Assembly: GCF_037914945.1 (NCBI RefSeq)
Contig: NZ_CP149787.1
Location: 3,100,001 to 3,164,000 of the forward strand
DNA length: 64,000 bases
DNA from: Haloterrigena sp. KLK7
GTDB lineage: Archaea; Halobacteriota; Halobacteria; Halobacteriales; Natrialbaceae
Direction of reading: 5' to 3'
The notes beneath the pieces were generated by a model. That model had not been told where the DNA came from. It made no database searches and saw nothing but the letters and a program-made list of their open reading frames with translations. Position numbers and translations under genes: made by a program. Positions 16,502-24,682 of the stretch are shown here, piece by piece (within the stretch, counting starts at the first letter, position 1; each line of letters begins with the position of its first letter).

Positions 16502-17338
16502 TCAGTTTCCGTCGAGGAACTCGCGGAGCCGGTCGGTGTAGGCGTCGGGTCGATCGGCCATGACCCAGTGAGACGCCGACTCGAGGCCGACGAGTTCGGC
16601 GTCCGAGATGTCCCCTTCCAGCCGCTCGGCGTACTCGACGGGCTGGAACTCGTCCTCGGCGCCCCACAGCAGGAGCGTTCGAGCGGTGATTTCGCTCGGA
16701 TCGATCTCGGTCGTGTGGCTCGTGTTCGTACCGATCGCGTCGCGAGACAGCGAGACGACCGCCTCATCGGAATCCCACGGCGCGAGCATCCCTTCGACGA
16801 ACGCCTCGTCGGGGTCGTCGTACCGGGTGTCGCGGAAGATGCCCTCGAGCAGCTCGCGGGCGTCGTCGACGCTCATCTCGGCGATAGTCGACGGCAGCCC
16901 GAGGTCGATGATGGCCTCGACCGGCCACGAGTCGTAACAGACCGCGTTCGACAGCGCGAGCCGTTCGACCGTTTCGGGATTGTGCACCGCGTAGCGCAGT
17001 CCGACGCCGCCGCCGAGGTCGTGGCCGACGAACGTGATCGACTCGAGGCCCAGTTCGTCGACCAGACCGTCGACCATCGCCTCCTGCGCGCGGATCGAGC
17101 GATCGAAGCCGTCGTGCATCGCCGAGTTCCCGTAGCCGACCATATCGGGCGCGATCACCCGGTAGTCGTCCGACAGCGGCGGGGCGACGTCGCGCCAGAG
17201 GTACGACGACGTCGGAATGCCGTGGCAGAACAGCACCGGTTCCCCCTCGCCGTCGTCGTAGTAGGCGACCTCGAGGTCGTGTTCGTCGACGGTGACGGTC
17301 GTCGTCTCCTGGTCGTCGGCCCACGTCTCGTACTCCAT
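16502..17338 (-). CDS. Alpha/beta hydrolase resembling haloalkane dehalogenase/epoxide hydrolase
   Basis: 278 residues. The overall layout follows haloalkane dehalogenases: an oxyanion-hole motif HGIPTSSYLWR, a nucleophile elbow VGHDLGGG with an aspartate nucleophile (not serine), a helical cap, and a C-terminal SASHWVMADRP with the catalytic His. In characterised dehalogenases the halide is held by an Asn in HGNPTSS and a Trp just after the nucleophile. Here these are Ile and Leu, so dehalogenation is doubtful and an epoxide or ester substrate is as likely. The start MEYETWADD is at 17338. Confidence 0.8.
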   Translation of the reverse strand: MEYETWADDQETTTVTVDEHDLEVAYYDDGEGEPVLFCHGIPTSSYLWRDVAPPLSDDYRVIAPDMVGYGNSAMHDGFDRSIRAQEAMVDGLVDELGLESITFVGHDLGGGVGLRYAVHNPETVERLALSNAVCYDSWPVEAIIDLGLPSTIAEMSVDDARELLEGIFRDTRYDDPDEAFVEGMLAPWDSDEAVVSLSRDAIGTNTSHTTEIDPSEITARTLLLWGAEDEFQPVEYAERLEGDISDAELVGLESASHWVMADRPDAYTDRLREFLDGN

Positions 17339-17451
17339 GACACGGAGGGCTGCCACACCGACGGCATTAGTGGTTGGCGTCGGTCGGATCGCGGACGTAT
17401 TCCTCGGACGAGCCCGGCGCTCGAAGAACGGAGCGACGGTGCCCGGAACCC

Positions 17452-17742
17452 TCACGAACGCGGGTCTCTGGAGGCGGGCTTCTCGAACCGATCGGAGTTG
17501 ATGGAGTACACGTGCTGTCTCGCGTCCGCGAACGAGATCTGGGAGTCGACGAGATCGTGCTCCTCGAGTTGCTTCAGGGCGTAGCGGACCGTCCGCGCGG
17601 GGAGCATGGTCTCCTCGGCGAGTCGCGACTGCGTGAGAGAGCCCTCGTGTGCGAGGACCGTCAGCACGAGTTTGGCGCTCGGCGGGACGTCATCGACGGC
17701 GTCCGGGGCTGTGGTCGACGTGAGAACGACCTGATCGCTCAT
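17452..17742 (-). CDS. Winged-helix (MarR/TrmB-like) regulator
   Basis: A 96-residue single winged-helix domain: SAKLVLTVLAHEGSLTQSRL, then the recognition helix ARTVRYALKQLEEHDLV. There is no ligand domain, so it may respond through a partner or by redox or crowding cues. The start is supported by a TATA-like CATTAAA (17768-17774) 26-32 bases upstream. It sits between the dehalogenase and hydrolase genes on the same strand, so it may control this group. Confidence 0.83.
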   Translation of the reverse strand: MSDQVVLTSTTAPDAVDDVPPSAKLVLTVLAHEGSLTQSRLAEETMLPARTVRYALKQLEEHDLVDSQISFADARQHVYSINSDRFEKPASRDPRS

Positions 17743-17767
17743 TGTCCGTCTCTGGCCACGAACCCTC

Positions 17768-17774
17768 TTTAATG
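17768..17774 (-). promoter_or_regulatory. TATA box of the winged-helix regulator gene
   Basis: Reads CATTAAA on the minus strand, 26-32 bases before the start at 17742, so the transcript is probably leaderless. It also separates the regulator from the dehalogenase gene upstream. Confidence 0.5.
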
Positions 17775-17814
17775 ATTCTCTGCAGCGGCGACTGCCGGCC
17801 CCGCTCCGAGTCGG

Positions 17815-18507
17815 TCAGGACGCCTCGAGTTCGTCCGCCAGCTCGTGGAAACTGTCGATCGTCAGGTCGGGTTCGACCTCGTAGGGCCCCCAGAGCGTGT
17901 CCGATCGGTTGATCCAGACGCCCTGCATCCCGGCGTTGATCGCACCCGGGACGTCCCACCAGCCCGCGGCGACGAACGCGATCTCCTCGATCGGCGTGCC
18001 GATCTCGTCGGCGGCGTGGCGGTACAGTTCGGGCTGGGGTTTGAACTGCTCGATCTCGTCGGCGCTGATCGCGTCCGCGAGTACGTCTCCGAGGTCGGCG
18101 TGATCGACCAGCGACTCGAGCATCTCCTCGTTGCCGTTCGAGACGACGTAGCAGTCGTAGCCCAGGTCCCGGAAGCGCTCCATCCCGTCGCGGACGTCGT
18201 CGAAGACCGGCAGTTCGTGGTACGTCGAGAGGATCTCCTCGCGCTCGTCCTCGTCGATGTCGACGCCGATCGTGTCGAGGGCGACCCGGAGCGCGTGACG
18301 GTTCATCTCGTAGAACGTGTCGTACTCGCCGATCGCGTTGCCGACCATCGCGTTCGCCAGCGATCGCTGGCGCCACAGTTTCGCGACGAGCGAGGGGTCG
18401 AACTCGTCGACGTGCTCCGAGAGGGGTTCGGCGACCCCGGACACGTCCACGAGCGTCCCGTAGGAGTCGAACGCGAGCGTCTCGACGGCGTCGGGATCGA
18501 ACGTCAT
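17815..18507 (-). CDS. Haloacid dehalogenase, type II (HAD superfamily)
   Basis: 230 residues. The nucleophile Asp is in LAFDSYGTLVD near the N-terminus, the second motif is VSNGN, the lysine is in FKPQPELYRHA and the last motif is AAGWWDVPGAINAG, the characteristic (W)D of L-2-haloacid dehalogenases. The family hydrolyses 2-haloacids to hydroxyacids through an aspartyl ester. Some haloarchaeal members may act on other substrates. The start MTFDPDAVETLAF at 18507 gives the usual length. The upstream open frame is antisense shadow. Confidence 0.88.
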   Translation of the reverse strand: MTFDPDAVETLAFDSYGTLVDVSGVAEPLSEHVDEFDPSLVAKLWRQRSLANAMVGNAIGEYDTFYEMNRHALRVALDTIGVDIDEDEREEILSTYHELPVFDDVRDGMERFRDLGYDCYVVSNGNEEMLESLVDHADLGDVLADAISADEIEQFKPQPELYRHAADEIGTPIEEIAFVAAGWWDVPGAINAGMQGVWINRSDTLWGPYEVEPDLTIDSFHELADELEAS

Positions 18508-18618
18508 GACGGTCGCAGTACCTCGCGAACGGCGAAATAGCTTGGCCCGTCGACGAGGCGACGCTCCCGTCGCGCTGCCGGCACGGGACTGATAGTCGTC
18601 ACCGTCGTGAGACCCCGC

Positions 18619-19500
18619 ATGGATCCGAGCGAACAGCTGTACGAACGGGACGCCGAGGGCTGGCGCCGCGGCCTGTACGAGGACGTCGAGTCGACGTTCC
18701 GCGCGCCGATCGTCAACTGGTTCTTCCGGACGCTGACGGCCAACGAACCCGAATTCGCGCGGTACCTGTGGGCGCAGTGCAAACCGCTCTTCCAGACGCG
18801 CGCGTTCGGCCGGTACACCGTCTCCTACAGGGACGCCGTGCTCTCGGCGCTCGAGGACGCCGCCGCGGACGTTCCGCGCTACCGGCGGGCCGATCTCGGT
18901 CTCCGCCCGCCCGAGTGGCGCGAGCTCCGCGGCCAGATCGCGACGTTCGATATCGTGGCGCCGCGGCTCGCGTTCACCTTCGCGGTCTGCGACCGGGCGA
19001 TGAACGGCGACCTGCCGGAGACCGATCCGACCGGCGAAGCCTCGACGGCGCCCCTCCCGGCGTGGCTCGATCGGGATCGCGGTCGGTCGGTGACGATGCT
19101 CGACGACGACGCGGTCCCCGCCGACCTCGAGCCCACCGTCGACGAGATCCGGGATTTCCACGGGCTCGAGGGCGGGCTGCCGAGCATCTACCGCTGTCTC
19201 GCGCAGTGGCCGGACTACCTCGAGCCGGCGTGGTCGGACCTCGAGGCCGTCCTCGAGAGCGACGCGTTCGAACGCGGTCGCGACGACGCCGACGCGGTCG
19301 TCGACGACCACATCGAGAAGCTCCCGTACGCGCCGCGGCTCTCGCCGACGGCGCTCTCCGAACGAGGGTTCGACGACGCGACGATCGACGACCTCCGGGA
19401 GTTCGTCCGCCAGTTCAATCGCGGCGCGATCGAAACCGTGCTCCCGGCGCTGGTCGTCTACGCGGCGACGCTCGACGTCGACGGCGAGCGGTCGCTCTAG
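18619..19500 (+). CDS. DehI-family protein (group I haloacid dehalogenase-like)
   Basis: 293 residues, the length of DehI, an enzyme that dehalogenates D- and L-2-haloacids by direct water attack. It is largely alpha-helical with an internal two-fold look: FRAPIVNWFFRTLTANEP and YLWAQCKPLFQT in the first half, then IRDFHGLEGGLPSIYRCLAQWP in the second. An in-frame GTG at 18607 is possible; the ATG at 18619 is preferred. Catalysis is not proven for archaeal relatives. It is divergent from the type II dehalogenase, 111 bp apart. Confidence 0.8.
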   Translation: MDPSEQLYERDAEGWRRGLYEDVESTFRAPIVNWFFRTLTANEPEFARYLWAQCKPLFQTRAFGRYTVSYRDAVLSALEDAAADVPRYRRADLGLRPPEWRELRGQIATFDIVAPRLAFTFAVCDRAMNGDLPETDPTGEASTAPLPAWLDRDRGRSVTMLDDDAVPADLEPTVDEIRDFHGLEGGLPSIYRCLAQWPDYLEPAWSDLEAVLESDAFERGRDDADAVVDDHIEKLPYAPRLSPTALSERGFDDATIDDLREFVRQFNRGAIETVLPALVVYAATLDVDGERSL

Positions 19501-19526
19501 AGCGCCGCGTCGGTATTCGAGGGCCG

Positions 19527-20324
19527 TCACTCGAGGACGGCCCGCACCTGCAGGTACTCGACGCGGATCGCGTTGTCGCCGAACCACTCCTCTAGGGCCG
19601 CGACCGCGTCCCGGCGGAGTGCGGCGCGGGCCTCGTCGTCGTCCATCCGCCGGAGCACCGGCGACAGCGGGCCGGACTCCTCGGCGAACTCCCGCCAGAA
19701 GTGATGCGGAGTCGCGTAGCGGAACTCGAGCAGGCGCCGCTGCAACGAGAGGTCGGTGTCGGCGAACTCCTCGCGGACGAACGCGGGGTCGCCCCACCGG
19801 AGGTGCGACCGCGGATCGCTCGGCGGCTCGTCGACGTGGTCGGTCAGCACCTCGGTGAGGTCGCCGACGACGCCGTTCGGCGACCACGCCGTGAAGCAGA
19901 CGCGACCCCCCGATTTCGTCGCGCGACGCAGTTCCGCACCGGCCGCCGTCGAGTCCGGCGCGAACACGTGACCGAAGTTCGAGAGGACGACGTCGAACGC
20001 GCCGTCGGGGACCGGCAGGGCCTCGGCGTCGCCGGTGAGCCAGCCGATGTCGTCGTACCCCGCGAGCGCGGCGTTCTCTCGGGCGAGCTCGAGCATGTCG
20101 TGGGCGAGGTCGAGACCGACGACGTCGGCCCCCGAGCGGCGGGCCGTCAGCGCGGCGTTGCCCGTTCCGCAGCCCACGTCGAGGACGCGGTTTCCCGGAT
20201 CGATCCCCGCGGCGTTGACCAGCCGCGCGATGGCGGGCAGCATGTTCGGCGCCATCGCGGGATAGCGGCCCGCCGACCAGACGTGTCTCGCCGATCGGCC
20301 GTCGGCCTCGCTCGAGTCGGTCAT
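19527..20324 (-). CDS. SAM-dependent class I methyltransferase
   Basis: 265 residues with the Rossmann SAM motif VLDVGCGTGNAALTA (about 47-61), the acidic residue in VVGLDLAHDMLELA, and GDAEALPVPDGAFDVVLS. It resembles UbiE/Methyltransf_11 enzymes acting on small molecules. The substrate is unknown. The start MTDSSEADGRSARHVW at 20324 is chosen by the family's usual N-terminus. It is convergent with the DehI gene and divergent from the SDR gene. Confidence 0.87.
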   Translation of the reverse strand: MTDSSEADGRSARHVWSAGRYPAMAPNMLPAIARLVNAAGIDPGNRVLDVGCGTGNAALTARRSGADVVGLDLAHDMLELARENAALAGYDDIGWLTGDAEALPVPDGAFDVVLSNFGHVFAPDSTAAGAELRRATKSGGRVCFTAWSPNGVVGDLTEVLTDHVDEPPSDPRSHLRWGDPAFVREEFADTDLSLQRRLLEFRYATPHHFWREFAEESGPLSPVLRRMDDDEARAALRRDAVAALEEWFGDNAIRVEYLQVRAVLE

Positions 20325-20450
20325 ACCGGTTTTCCGCCGCCCACGGACAAAAATCGACGGTCGGCAGTTCCGTCCGCGAGTCCGCCTCGCTCGAGCGACC
20401 CCGCGAATGCTGGCCCCCGAACGGAGGGGGCCGCGACCGTCGGTCGTCCC

Positions 20451-21140
20451 ATGACACGAACGGCCGTGATCGCCGGCGTCGGTCCCGGACTCGGTGCATC
20501 GCTCGCCCGCAAATTCGTCGCCGAGGGCTGTCAGGTCGGACTGTTCGCCCGGTCGGCGGAGTACCTCGAGGAGCTGGCCGACGACCTCGGCGACGACGCG
20601 GTCGCCGTCCCGACGGACGTCACGGACCCCGAACAGGTCGAGGCGGGCTTTCGGGAGGTTCGCGACGCGTTCGGTCCGGTGGACGTCCTCGTCAACCACG
20701 CTAGCGGCGGGGCGTGGCAGGGACTGCGGGAGATCTCGCCGGACGCGTTCGAGCAGGCGTGGCGCGTCTCGGCCTACGGCGCGCTGCTGTGCTCGCAGGC
20801 GGCCGTCGACGACATGCTCGCCGAGGACGGCGGCACGATCATCTTCACCGGTGCGACGTCGGCGGTCCGCGGCCGCGAGGGCGCGATCGGCTTCAGCGCG
20901 GCCAAGTTCGCCGTCCGCGGGACGGCCGAGTCGATGGCCCGCGAGCTCGGCCCGGAGGGGATCCACGTCGCCCACGTCGTGATCGACGGGGGGATCCGGC
21001 CGCCGAACGTCGACGATAGCGACGCGGCGACGTCCCTCGATCCGGACGCCATCGCCGACTCCTACTGGCACCTCGTCACGCAGGATCGGTCGTCGTGGAC
21101 CCTCGAGTTGGATCTCCGACCTCACGTCGAGGAGTTTTGA
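20451..21140 (+). CDS. SDR family protein with Phe in place of the catalytic Tyr
   Basis: 229 residues with a Rossmann fold: AVIAGVGPGLGASLARKF for NAD(P) binding, NHASGG in place of the usual NNAG, and a catalytic-type Ser near 137 (FTGATSA). The YxxxK motif reads FSAAK (148-152), so the proton-donating Tyr is Phe. It may be a non-classical reductase, may use another donor, or may be a binding protein. It overlaps nothing and lies 59 bp before mgsA. Confidence 0.82.
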   Translation: MTRTAVIAGVGPGLGASLARKFVAEGCQVGLFARSAEYLEELADDLGDDAVAVPTDVTDPEQVEAGFREVRDAFGPVDVLVNHASGGAWQGLREISPDAFEQAWRVSAYGALLCSQAAVDDMLAEDGGTIIFTGATSAVRGREGAIGFSAAKFAVRGTAESMARELGPEGIHVAHVVIDGGIRPPNVDDSDAATSLDPDAIADSYWHLVTQDRSSWTLELDLRPHVEEF

Positions 21141-21199
21141 ACCGCTGGATCGGGTCAGACGCGGCCTAGCGTTATCCCGTCGGGGATCGATCGTTCGCT

Positions 21200-21568
21200 A
21201 TGACCCGCGTCGCGCTGATCGCCCACGACGAGACGAAACCCGACCTGATCGAGTTCGCGCAGACCCACGAGGACCAGCTCCAGAAGTACGAACTGATCGC
21301 GACCGGAACGACGGGGAAACGGCTACAGGAGGAGACCGCCCTCGAGGTCGAGCGCATGGCGTCGGGGTCGCTCGGCGGCGACCTGATGGTCGGGGCGGAA
21401 GTCGCGAAGGGGAACCTCGACGGGGTCGTCTTTCTCCGGGACCCGCTGGAGGCACAGCCCCACGAACCGGACATCACGGCGCTGTTGCGGATCTGTGACG
21501 TCCGCGACGTCGCGCTGGCGACGAACCGCTCGTCGGCGGAGTTCCTGATCGACGGGTTGGCCGACTGA
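21200..21568 (+). CDS. mgsA: Methylglyoxal synthase
   Basis: 122 residues. It converts dihydroxyacetone phosphate to methylglyoxal and phosphate. Landmarks are IAHDETKPDLIEFA, the phosphate-binding ATGTTGKRLQEE, the catalytic Asp in GGDLMVGAEVA, and RDPLEAQPHEPDITALLRIC. The length is slightly short but normal for archaeal forms. It lies 81 bp before a cation/proton antiporter pair on the same strand, which fits the known link between methylglyoxal stress and K+/H+ exchange in bacteria. Confidence 0.9.
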   Translation: MTRVALIAHDETKPDLIEFAQTHEDQLQKYELIATGTTGKRLQEETALEVERMASGSLGGDLMVGAEVAKGNLDGVVFLRDPLEAQPHEPDITALLRICDVRDVALATNRSSAEFLIDGLAD

Positions 21569-21649
21569 CGGTCGCCCATCGCCGACCGCAGCGACCGGTC
21601 TCGACCGCCGTACACCGACCTTTACTATCCGGACAGCGAACGTGTCCGT

Positions 21650-22138
21650 ATGACCGTATATGAGAGCGACCTCCCCGGCGTCGGGAAGAAGTTCGAGGTC
21701 GAACTCGAGGACGACTCGAGACTCGTCATCGTGACCCACAACACGGGGAAGCGGGAGGTGTTCCTGAAGGACGATCCGGACGCGGACGGCGACAAACTGT
21801 TCGAGCTCTCGGATCGCCTCGCCCGGAAGGTCGGAACGATTCTGGAGGGGGCGTACTTCCAGCCCGTTCAGGCCGAGGCGGTGGAGACGATGCTCACGGA
21901 CGATACGTATCTCGAGTGGTACAACGTCAGTGACGCGGCCGATATCGCCGGCCAGACCCTCGAAGAAGCGGACGTTCGAAATCGGACGGGGGTCTCGATC
22001 GTCGCGATCCAGCGCGGCGACGACCTGATCTCGCCGCCGACGCCGGAGACGGTCCTCCAGGTCGACGACACGCTCGTCGTCATCGGCGAGCGCGAGGAGT
22101 GCGCCGAGTTCGAGACGCTGTTGGGTGACGAGGTATAA
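21650..22138 (+). CDS. KhtT-like regulatory subunit of a cation/proton antiporter
   Basis: 162 residues. The N-terminal domain begins MTVYESDLPGVGKKFEVELE, the signature of KhtT-type proteins. The C-terminal part (from about 105) is a TrkA-C/RCK_C ligand-binding domain with LISPPTPETVLQVDDTLVVIG. In Bacillus, KhtT gates the K+/H+ antiporter KhtU in response to a nucleotide and pH. The partner gene follows after 35 bp. It is predicted cytosolic and peripheral to the membrane. Confidence 0.88.
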   Translation: MTVYESDLPGVGKKFEVELEDDSRLVIVTHNTGKREVFLKDDPDADGDKLFELSDRLARKVGTILEGAYFQPVQAEAVETMLTDDTYLEWYNVSDAADIAGQTLEEADVRNRTGVSIVAIQRGDDLISPPTPETVLQVDDTLVVIGEREECAEFETLLGDEV

Positions 22139-22173
22139 TCGCTCGATGACGGTTCCGTCGGAGGTGACCGCGA

Positions 22174-23424
22174 GTGGCTACTGCTGAATCGACCGCGCTG
22201 ATCGACGTCGGAATCCTCTTCGGGGCCGTCGCGATCGCCGGCCTCGTCGCGAACCGGATCAACCAATCGGTGATCCCGTTCTACATCCTCATCGGCATGC
22301 TGTTGAGCGAGTACGTCGTCGGCAGGATCGACTTCCCGGCGCTGCTCGGCACGGACGCGATCCCCCACGGCGCCGAGCTCGCGCTCGCCGATACCGACTT
22401 CGTTCACGTCAGCGCCGAGATCGGGATCGTTCTCCTCCTCTTCTTCCTCGGCCTCGAGTTCAACCTCGACCGCCTGATCGCCTCGAAGGAGCGGATCGGG
22501 AAGGCGGGGGCGGTGGATCTCGCGATCAACTTCGGCGCCGGACTCCTGCTCGGCTACGCGCTGTTCGGCTCGTTCCTCGCCGCCTTCCTCACCGCCGGGA
22601 TCGTCTACATCTCCTCGTCGGCGATCATCACGAAGTCGCTGATCGATCTCGGCTGGATCGCCAACGACGAGTCCGACGCGCTGCTCGGGACGCTGGTCTT
22701 CGAGGACCTCTTCATCGCCGTCTATCTCGCGGTCGCGACCGCGCTGGTGCTCGGCGGCGGCGCCGTCGGCGAGGCGCTTGGGCAGATCGGCGTCGCGGTC
22801 GGCTTCATCCTCGTCTTGCTCCTGCTGGTCTACCTCGGGACGGCGTGGTTCCAGCGCAGCCTCGAGACCGACTCCCACGAGTTCATCGTGCTCCGGGCGC
22901 TGGGGATCACGGTGTTGCTCTCCGGGATCGCCCTGTCGATCGGCGTCAGCGAGGCGGTCGCCGCCTTCTTCGTCGGAATGGCCTTCTCCGCGACCGAGCA
23001 CGTCCACGATCTGGAGAACCTGCTCGAGCCGCTTCGGGACGCCTTCGCGGCGATCTTCTTCTTCTGGATCGGGCTGTCGACCGACCCGTCGCTGTTCCTC
23101 GGCGTCGCGGGACTCATCGCGGTCGCGGCGGTGGCGACGACGCCGACGAAACTGATCAGCGGCTATCTCGGCGGTCGACTCTACGACCTGAGCGAGCGCC
23201 GCTCGGTCCGGGTCGGCCTCGGGATGACCACCCGCGGCGAGTTCTCGCTGATTATCGCGAGCCTCGCGCTCTCCGGCGCCGGGACCGCGCTCCCCGAACC
23301 GATCGCGGAGGACGTCTACGCCTTCGCCGTCGGCTACGTCCTGGTGATGAGCATCGTCGGCACGACGCTGATGCAGTACTCGAGCGAAATCGAGTCCGTC
23401 GTCGTGCCCCGTCTCGAGGCGTGA
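22174..23424 (+). CDS. CPA2-family cation/proton antiporter (KhtU/KefB-like)
   Basis: 416 residues with about 12-13 membrane segments, starting at a GTG (MATAESTALIDVGILFGA). The conserved CPA2 features are FFLGLEFNLDRLIAS and FFFWIGLSTDPS, then MTTRGEFSLIIASLAL, close to the R/EF motif of KefB/KhtU transporters. There is no C-terminal RCK domain, which fits control by the separate KhtT-like subunit encoded just upstream. It probably exports K+ (or Na+) in exchange for H+. Confidence 0.9.
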   Translation: MATAESTALIDVGILFGAVAIAGLVANRINQSVIPFYILIGMLLSEYVVGRIDFPALLGTDAIPHGAELALADTDFVHVSAEIGIVLLLFFLGLEFNLDRLIASKERIGKAGAVDLAINFGAGLLLGYALFGSFLAAFLTAGIVYISSSAIITKSLIDLGWIANDESDALLGTLVFEDLFIAVYLAVATALVLGGGAVGEALGQIGVAVGFILVLLLLVYLGTAWFQRSLETDSHEFIVLRALGITVLLSGIALSIGVSEAVAAFFVGMAFSATEHVHDLENLLEPLRDAFAAIFFFWIGLSTDPSLFLGVAGLIAVAAVATTPTKLISGYLGGRLYDLSERRSVRVGLGMTTRGEFSLIIASLALSGAGTALPEPIAEDVYAFAVGYVLVMSIVGTTLMQYSSEIESVVVPRLEA

Positions 23425-23583
23425 ATGATGGCGACATCACGGCCGAGCGTCGACTGAGCGTCGACCGAGCACCGGCCGGTGATAACTGAGCGACGGTCGG
23501 ACGACGACCGACGTTCTGCGGGTTCAGCTCCCGCCCGTTCGAAAAGGGATAGCTTCAACCTCCTCGAGGTCCCCGTGACGTCT

Positions 23584-24243
23584 ATGTCACGGGCGGTCGT
23601 CTTCGACCTCGATTACACGCTCGCCGTACCCACGCGGGACCGAGCGACGCTCCTGTCGGAGGCGACGACCGCCGCCGACGCGCCGTCGCTCTCCCGCGAG
23701 GAGTACCTCGCGGCCCACCGCCGGAACCTCACCCGCGAGACGCGCGAACCCATCTTCGCCGACTTGCTCGACGACCGAGAGACCGACGCCGATCCCGGCG
23801 CGGTCGCCGACGCCTACCGCGAGACGATCGCCGACGCGCTCGAGCCCCTGCCCGGCGTCGAGTCGATGCTCGCGGACCTCCGCGGGGAGTACCGCGTCGG
23901 CCTGCTCACCAACGGCCCCGTCCGCGCCCAGCGGGACAAACTCGCGACGCTGGGCTGGGAGGACGCCTTCGACGCCGCGCTCGTCACCGGCGAACTCGAG
24001 GCCGGCAAGCCCGACCCGCGCGCGTTCGAGGCGATCGCCGCCGAACTGAACGTCGATCCCCGCGACGCCGTCTACGTCGGCGACGAAGTCGAGGCCGACG
24101 TCTCTGGAGCGACCGAGGCCGGTATGGACGCCGTTCAGGTGCTGCTCGAGGACGGCCCCGATCCGGATCCGCGGGCCGTCGCCCACGTCGAGCAATCGTC
24201 GATCGCGGCCGACCTCCCGGCGATTCTCGAGGACCTCGCGTAA
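23584..24243 (+). CDS. HAD family hydrolase
   Basis: 219 residues with the four HAD motifs: VFDLDYTLA near the N-terminus, LLTNGP, the lysine of EAGKPDPRAFE and YVGDEVEADVSGA. The cap is the small helical (C1) type seen in phosphoglycolate phosphatase and YjjG relatives, so it is a phosphatase for a small phosphate ester of unknown identity. The start MSRAVVFDLDYT is fixed by the first motif. It stands alone between the antiporter genes and a convergent pair. Confidence 0.88.
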   Translation: MSRAVVFDLDYTLAVPTRDRATLLSEATTAADAPSLSREEYLAAHRRNLTRETREPIFADLLDDRETDADPGAVADAYRETIADALEPLPGVESMLADLRGEYRVGLLTNGPVRAQRDKLATLGWEDAFDAALVTGELEAGKPDPRAFEAIAAELNVDPRDAVYVGDEVEADVSGATEAGMDAVQVLLEDGPDPDPRAVAHVEQSSIAADLPAILEDLA

Positions 24244-24262
24244 CGTCGCTACGCGATCGACG

Positions 24263-24664
24263 CTAGTTCTCCGCGCGACTCACCGCTTTGACGACGTCCG
24301 TCGCCCGTTTGACGGCGGCGCCGCTCTCGACGAAGACGAGGGTTCGCGGCGGCTGTGCGGCTTTCGGACGCACGCGCAAGCCGACGTCTTCGGCGGCCTC
24401 GACCGCGACGTCCTGGCCCATCTCGAACTCGAGGCGGGCCCGATCCTCGTGGACGAAGACGCGCGCGATCCGCTGGTCGTCCGAGTCCGGGAGCGCGAGC
24501 GTCACGTCGTACGCGCGCGCACCGTCGGTCGTCGGCTCGACGTCGCGGTCGGCGTTCGCGACCGCGATCGACGCGAGTTCGTCGTCCTCCCGGCCGTCGA
24601 GTTCGGAGGCGAGCAGTTCGGCGATCCGGCGACCGTCGGTGATCCGCTCCTCGACCATGTCCAC
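24263..24664 (-). CDS. Haloarchaeal conserved hypothetical protein (133 aa)
   Basis: Not a family I can name. It begins MDMVEERITDGRRIAELLAS (an alternative ATG is two codons later). The middle is a beta-rich segment (YDVTLALPDSDDQRIARVFVHEDRARLEFE). The C-terminus is VFVESGAAVKRATDVVKAV. The gene sits 18 bp after the DUF2240 gene on the same strand and is probably co-transcribed with it. Confidence 0.72.
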   Translation of the reverse strand: MDMVEERITDGRRIAELLASELDGREDDELASIAVANADRDVEPTTDGARAYDVTLALPDSDDQRIARVFVHEDRARLEFEMGQDVAVEAAEDVGLRVRPKAAQPPRTLVFVESGAAVKRATDVVKAVSRAEN

Positions 24665-24682
24665 CGGTCGGGCGGCCGGAAA

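Noticed and set aside
18508-20499. Long upstream extension of the haloacid dehalogenase frame (894 codons in all)
   Set aside because: The extra part is antisense to the DehI-family gene and overlaps the methyltransferase gene in a different frame. The real protein starts at 18507, with normal length and motif 1 near its N-terminus.
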